A stretch of DNA of 64,000 bases from contig NZ_JAFBFI010000009.1 of assembly GCF_016909175.1 (NCBI RefSeq), forward strand, positions 1 through 64,000, in the 5' to 3' direction. Of the stretch, positions 60,510-64,000 are shown piece after piece (within the stretch, counting starts at the first letter, position 1; each line of letters begins with the position of its first letter). The notes beneath the pieces are model-generated. The model was not told where the DNA came from and made no database searches. It saw nothing but the letters and a program-made list of their open reading frames with translations. The stretch comes from Peribacillus deserti (lineage in GTDB: Bacteria > Bacillota > Bacilli > Bacillales > DSM-1321). A program made the translations under genes and the position numbers.

Positions 60510-61481
60510 TTAGCAGGATGGCGGGGGGAGGATATAGGTGGTTCCTTTTTTGCTGCCAGTTGAACTTAGACCAAGATTATGTAATAGCTGATATGCTACA
60601 AATCTGGTTTCAACATGTAAAAAAGAACGACATTGTGAATTACTAATCACATTTCCAAATAATAAGGAATAATCGTTCAGAGCTTCTATATGGGCATCAT
60701 TACATTTATGACCACAATTCGGACAATGCCAATTTGCTGTAATCCTCTTCATAGGTAAAAAAGAGCAAACAGAGCAATACACACCGGTAAGGATACTAGA
60801 TTTTTCAATCGAATAAAGATTCATCACATCAGTTTGTAATGGGTTGTGATTTTTTATCAATACTCTAATAAGCTTTTGGATGGTTTTCTGTCCTAATATA
60901 TCTGCCTGATGATTACGTTCCAGATAAGTTATTTTATCCTCCAGATTTGCTGCATGAGTTATTCTAGTTACTAATTCAGGATGGTTATCACTGAACTTAA
61001 GGACGGTAGAGGAATTACTTATAATAATTAAATACTCAATTGGCAATTCTGGAATATTAAATCCTGCTAAAAATGACTTTAATTTAGTACGAAGTTTTTT
61101 TGCCTGTGTAATAGGGTCTTGGAAGCCATCTTCTTGTTCATTTTTCGTTCTAATCATCTGCTGAGTAGTTTTATCAAAATAGAGTGTTCCTGATATATTT
61201 TTTACTTCAACAATTAGGAGATACCGGGAAGTAATGAGGAGAGTATCAATTTGGAAATGGTATTTACCGTGAGGAAGACGGAGATCATGTAAAATGAGGT
61301 ACTTTAGAGGGTTCAATTGCTCCAAGTGAAAGTTTAAAGACTCTTCCCCTTTATAACCCGCAACCCACTTAGCTAAATCCTTCTTAATATCCGCCCGTTT
61401 TAGGTGGTGCTTAGGAAGCCTCCGTAATAATACCTCGAGTTTTGGAATAATCAGCGGTGTTTGTCTTTGTTTTTTTATCAA
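60510..61481 (-). CDS. NERD-domain protein with C-terminal zinc ribbon
   Basis: This 323-residue protein has an N-terminal NERD domain (nuclease-related) with Asp79 in FQIDTLLIT and EVKN at 92-95, which matches PD-(D/E)xK endonuclease residues. A C-terminal zinc ribbon (CSVCSF ... CPNCGHKC near 235-260) suggests nucleic-acid or protein contact. It sits between ytxK and tpx, where B. subtilis has no such gene as far as I remember, and so looks like an inserted accessory gene. The family often occurs near DNA metabolism genes. Its function is unknown. Confidence 0.78.
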   Translation of the reverse strand: MIKKQRQTPLIIPKLEVLLRRLPKHHLKRADIKKDLAKWVAGYKGEESLNFHLEQLNPLKYLILHDLRLPHGKYHFQIDTLLITSRYLLIVEVKNISGTLYFDKTTQQMIRTKNEQEDGFQDPITQAKKLRTKLKSFLAGFNIPELPIEYLIIISNSSTVLKFSDNHPELVTRITHAANLEDKITYLERNHQADILGQKTIQKLIRVLIKNHNPLQTDVMNLYSIEKSSILTGVYCSVCSFLPMKRITANWHCPNCGHKCNDAHIEALNDYSLLFGNVISNSQCRSFLHVETRFVAYQLLHNLGLSSTGSKKGTTYILPPPSC

Positions 61482-61598
61482 AAATTTATCAACTCCCTAC
61501 TGTTTTAATTAGAAATTCTATGCTGAGGTATAAGAATCCTGCTATATTAGATGAAATTATAGCGGCGTTTTCTACAAAAAAGGACTTTCAAAAGAAAT

Positions 61599-61678
61599 TA
61601 AGAGCGAGAATCAAAATATAAGAGTGAAGTTTGAAATTTAAGAGTGAGAAATGAATTTTAAGTGCGAGATTTAAAATT
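61599..61678. repeat. Four tandem 20-bp repeats
   Basis: Exactly 20-bp units begin at 61599, 61619, 61639 and 61659, with the pattern TAAGAGYGAGAWTBAAAWTW. They lie in the 302-bp gap between tpx and the NERD gene, upstream of the NERD gene. The rest of the gap has no gene that I can support. Confidence 0.75.
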
Positions 61679-61733
61679 TATGAGGATCTTGCCTTTTTAT
61701 GTTTAAATTAACCTATAAGGAATGCTGTCCAGA

Positions 61734-61773
61734 TAAAAAAAGCCCAAGTCCCAAAAACAGAACTCAGGCCATG
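61734..61773 (-). terminator. Terminator after tpx
   Basis: GCCTGAGTTC pairs with GGACTTGGGC with two G-U pairs, followed by seven Ts on the minus strand. Confidence 0.75.
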
Positions 61774-61783
61774 AACCACATAT

Positions 61784-62284
61784 TTATTTAGCTGCCTTAA
61801 CAGCTTCAATAGCTGATTCGTAGTCAGGGTGATCAGTTGCTTCGCTTACATATTCGGCATAGATAACTTCATCGCTGCTGTTCACTACAAATACGGCGCG
61901 GGCCAGAAGTCTTAATTCTTGAATGGCTACACCAAAAGCTTCTCCGAAAGATAAGTCGCGGTGATCGGATAAAGTTTGGACGTTTTCAATACCATTAGCT
62001 CCGCACCAGCGTTTTTGAGCGAATGGCAGATCTACGCTTATCGTTAAGATCTTTACATTTCCGAGGTTTGAAGCTTCTTCGTTAAAGCGGCGTGTCTGCG
62101 CATCACAAACACCCGTATCTATTGAAGGAACTACACTGATTAGACGAACTGAACCTTTAGAATCCTCTAGAGATACTTCTGATAAATCGTTTGCTAATAC
62201 TGTAAAGTTTGGAGCCTTATCCCCAACTTTCACTTCATTTCCAAGCAGAGTTACCGGATTTCCTTTAAACGTAATAGCCGCCAT
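61784..62284 (-). CDS. tpx: Thiol peroxidase Tpx
   Basis: This 166-residue atypical 2-Cys peroxiredoxin reduces hydroperoxides with thioredoxin. The peroxidatic Cys60 is in [20 protein letters not shown] and the resolving Cys94 in KRWCGANG. The ribosome site is AAGGAGG. The preceding promoter is strong. Confidence 0.96.
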   Translation of the reverse strand: MAAITFKGNPVTLLGNEVKVGDKAPNFTVLANDLSEVSLEDSKGSVRLISVVPSIDTGVCDAQTRRFNEEASNLGNVKILTISVDLPFAQKRWCGANGIENVQTLSDHRDLSFGEAFGVAIQELRLLARAVFVVNSSDEVIYAEYVSEATDHPDYESAIEAVKAAK

Positions 62285-62332
62285 TATAATTCCTCCTTTT
62301 TCCTTTTAAAACTGTATGTATTGTACAGTGTA

Positions 62333-62361
62333 ATCATATTCCTTCCCCCAAAAATATGCAA
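62333..62361 (-). promoter_or_regulatory. Promoter of tpx
   Basis: TTGCAT (62356-62361) and TATGAT (62333-62338) are 17 bp apart on the minus strand. Confidence 0.7.
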
Positions 62362-62435
62362 TTAATTAATCGGAAAATTCATTTTTAAAAGAATGCCTGA
62401 CTCTTTCTATCTTCTCGCCAAATAAGGGTCCCAAT

Positions 62436-62465
62436 AAAAAAGTTAACTTCACAAACGAAGTTAAC
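62436..62465 (-). terminator. Terminator after ytfJ
   Basis: GTTAACTTC (62442-62450) pairs with GAAGTTAAC (62457-62465), followed by six Ts on the minus strand. Confidence 0.88.
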
Positions 62466-62478
62466 CTTACTCTCATCT

Positions 62479-63093
62479 TTAGATATCAAAATCTATATTT
62501 GAAGTGTCATCCTTCTTTTGGCCTTGATCTTTTTTTTCCGAGGAGCTTCCTTTGTCATCTCCAGATTGCTTTTTGGAAGGATCTTTGCCTTGGTCTTGCC
62601 CCTGGCCTTTATCCTGCTGGCCTTGTTTTTGATCCTGATCCTGCTTTTGACCTTTATCCTGACCTTGCCCCTTTTTATTCTGACCCTGTTCCTGACCGTT
62701 CATCTTGGAAAACATGCTTTGTATTTTTTCAATTGCTGCTGGAGCGGCATCGAGCAATTTTTCATAAAGGTGGGTGCTTTGATCAAGATGAAGCATTTGG
62801 ACTCCATTTGAATTCACAACTAGGAAGGCTATCGGAGTGATGGAGACTCCTCCGCCGCTGCCGCCGCCAAAAGGGAGCGCCGATGAGTTTTGGCTATCGC
62901 TGCCTGAGGAACTGCCCTGCATGTTAAATTCACTGCCGCCTGCCGCAAACCCAAAGCCCACTTTAGAAACAGTAATGATTACACTTCCGTCAGGTGTTTC
63001 AACTGGATCTCCGATGATGGTGTTCACATCAATCATTTGTTTGAGACTATCCATGGCAGAATTCATTAAGCCTTGAAGCGGATGTTCTGACAT
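62479..63093 (-). CDS. ytfJ: GerW/YtfJ family sporulation protein with long low-complexity tail
   Basis: The first 130 residues match YtfJ, with IDVNTIIGDPVETPDGSVIITVSKVGFGFAAGGSEF and a glycine-rich segment, then ITPIAFLVV. YtfJ (GerW) is needed for normal spore germination. Residues 133-204 are a tail of Gln, Lys, Asp and Gly repeats (GQGQDKGQKQDQDQKQ-like) that B. subtilis YtfJ, about 150 residues, lacks. The tail is uninterrupted and in frame. It lies directly after ytfI. Confidence 0.92.
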   Translation of the reverse strand: MSEHPLQGLMNSAMDSLKQMIDVNTIIGDPVETPDGSVIITVSKVGFGFAAGGSEFNMQGSSSGSDSQNSSALPFGGGSGGGVSITPIAFLVVNSNGVQMLHLDQSTHLYEKLLDAAPAAIEKIQSMFSKMNGQEQGQNKKGQGQDKGQKQDQDQKQGQQDKGQGQDQGKDPSKKQSGDDKGSSSEKKDQGQKKDDTSNIDFDI

Positions 63094-63111
63094 TCTCTTT
63101 TATCCTCCTAT

Positions 63112-63753
63112 TTATATAGACTGATCCTTTGCCCTGCTTGACGCCTTTTCAGCCGGCTTGCGCCTGCCAAGCATCCAATGTTTAACAAGCAATAATCCTG
63201 TTAATATAGCATTTCCGATTCGAAACTCAATTATGCAATTCATTCTGGTTTTGGAAGTAACGCCCTGATAGATAGAGTTAACTGAATAGGATGGTATTTT
63301 GCTAAAGGTAAGGTATTGGGAAATTACACCGATAATCGTGCTTTTAATTCCATATGCCGCACCAGTCAGGACTGCGGTTTCCGCAGCATTTCCAGTACCA
63401 ATCTGACTATGCCAGTTCAATTCTTGTATGTTGATTTTGATAAGGAATTTCTTTAAAGCATGAATCATACCGCTCTTTCGGCTGAATCCCCCTCGCATGG
63501 CATCTATGAAGGATTGTCTTTTTTCTTTAGCAGGCCTCATCTTCTTTTTTTCAAGATTGTCTTCTTTTGTCTCCTTGCTGCCGCTAAAGCTGACCTTTTT
63601 TGTATAACGGAGGAGGCCGAACCATGCTCGAAAAGTTAAATGAATTTGCCCTGGGGCTTGATATTGATTATAAGTTATATGAATTCTTACTTTCGTAAAC
63701 AGAAACACTATTATGATGCCTAATAAAATGATGCAGACTAGTAAAAATATCAT
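63112..63753 (-). CDS. ytfI: DUF2953 membrane-anchored protein YtfI
   Basis: This 213-residue protein has one N-terminal membrane segment (about 2-21), a basic linker (KKKMRPAKEKRQ), and a DUF2953 domain with LNWHSQIGTGNAAETAVLTGAAYGIKS. It is 18 bp upstream of ytfJ and probably in the same operon. Its function is unknown but linkage to ytfJ suggests sporulation. Confidence 0.87.
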   Translation of the reverse strand: MIFLLVCIILLGIIIVFLFTKVRIHITYNQYQAPGQIHLTFRAWFGLLRYTKKVSFSGSKETKEDNLEKKKMRPAKEKRQSFIDAMRGGFSRKSGMIHALKKFLIKINIQELNWHSQIGTGNAAETAVLTGAAYGIKSTIIGVISQYLTFSKIPSYSVNSIYQGVTSKTRMNCIIEFRIGNAILTGLLLVKHWMLGRRKPAEKASSRAKDQSI

Positions 63754-63803
63754 GTCTTCACATCCTTTCAGGCTTCCATTATCACCGATTTTCCATAAAA
63801 ATA

Positions 63804-63832
63804 AACCCGGAGCAGCAACGCCCCCGGGTTAT
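63804..63832 (-). terminator. Terminator after the RDD-family gene
   Basis: AACCCGG (63804-63810, plus) pairs with CCGGGTT (63824-63830). The minus strand continues into TATTTTT. Confidence 0.75.
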
Positions 63833-63841
63833 AATACAGAA

Positions 63842-64000
63842 TCATCTTTTCTCAAATACTACAGCCGTATCTGCAAATATATCATGAAGACCCTGCTTTT
63901 TTGGAAGAAATCCCGCGACCGCATATCCTATTAGGATAAATTTCGATATAAAGCGGCCGACCAATTCGCGAAAAATAATGGTTCCCCAGGTCAGACTGTG
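63842..64000 (-). CDS. RDD family membrane protein, C-terminal part
   Basis: The last 53 codons of a gene cut by the window edge read HSLTWGTIIFRELVGRFISK and later FLPKKQGLHDIFADTAVVFEKR. The GRFISK and KKQGLHD segments are typical of RDD family proteins. The synteny with ytfI suggests it is yteJ. The start lies beyond the window. Confidence 0.75.
   Translation of the reverse strand, partial: HSLTWGTIIFRELVGRFISKFILIGYAVAGFLPKKQGLHDIFADTAVVFEKR

Noticed and set aside
59251-61481. A restriction-modification pair formed by ytxK and the NERD protein
   Set aside because: ytxK is conserved next to ackA in Bacillus without such a partner, its methylase motif is atypical, and the NERD gene has its own separated context.
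61599-61678. CRISPR-like array
   Set aside because: Units are only 20 bp, directly adjacent, diverged and without spacers. No cas gene is present.
62499-63076. Long plus-strand frames opposite ytfJ with hydrophobic or proline-rich translations
   Set aside because: They mirror the low-complexity and glycine-rich parts of ytfJ and have no ribosome sites.

Overview
The window is a stretch of a Bacillaceae chromosome (low-GC, spore-forming, Gram-positive). The evidence is the gene content (sspI, ytrH, ytrI, ytvI, ytfJ, ytxC, phoPR, T-box-controlled synthetases), strong GGAGG ribosome sites, frequent TTG starts, and gene order that, as I remember it, closely follows the Bacillus subtilis pheT-to-yteJ segment. 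Most genes lie on the minus strand. I cannot name the species.

Layout, left to right. Positions 1-450: the 5' end of a 16S rRNA gene on the minus strand, with its leader and two tandem promoters. 451-1096: a P-loop gene broken by a frameshift. 1250-5870: pheT and pheS under a Phe T-box, and a SpoU-type RNA methyltransferase. 5980-7760: sspI, an M50-like membrane peptidase, an all-alpha dUTPase and ysdA. 8030-9420: the infC-rpmI-rplT operon with an L20-type leader and an ATT start. 9557-13770: two threonyl-tRNA synthetases. One is full-length with one T-box. The other is a 401-residue paralogue without TGS and editing domains, preceded by two T-boxes in series. 13790-17730: ytxC, dnaI, dnaB, nrdR. 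17970-21310: a small cytosolic protein, speD, gapB, coaE. 21377-27680: mutM, polA, phoR, phoP. 27869-32052: a MaoC-fold protein, mdh, icd, citZ. 32441-34663: three membrane proteins. 34809-41920: pyk, pfkA, accA, accD, a FadR-type GntR regulator and NADP malic enzyme. 42038-46405: dnaE, ytrH, ytrI. 46935-53146: nrnA, ytpI, ytoI, ytkL, an M24 peptidase, a 45-residue ORF and a universal stress protein. 53190-58995: argH, argG, moaB, an EcsC-family gene, ackA. 59251-64000: ytxK, a NERD-domain protein, tpx, ytfJ, ytfI and the 3' end of an RDD-family gene.

The genes form a mainly housekeeping block. It covers translation (pheST, thrS, infC operon), replication and repair (dnaB, dnaI, dnaE, polA, mutM), lower glycolysis and overflow (pfkA, pyk, ackA), the oxidative TCA branch (citZ-icd-mdh), malonyl-CoA supply (accDA with malic enzyme), arginine synthesis, and sporulation functions. 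Regulation readable from sequence includes four T-boxes, an L20 leader, cre-like sites at citZ and ackA, ARG boxes at argG, and a palindrome that suits the GntR regulator at the malic enzyme promoter.

I saw no CRISPR array, prophage, transposase or tRNA gene. The most unusual parts are the editing-less ThrRS with tandem T-boxes next to a complete thrS, a pair of 185-bp intergenic repeats, two short tandem-repeat clusters, a perfect 15-bp palindrome between citZ and icd, and the probable GntR operator. None is proven to be a new system.
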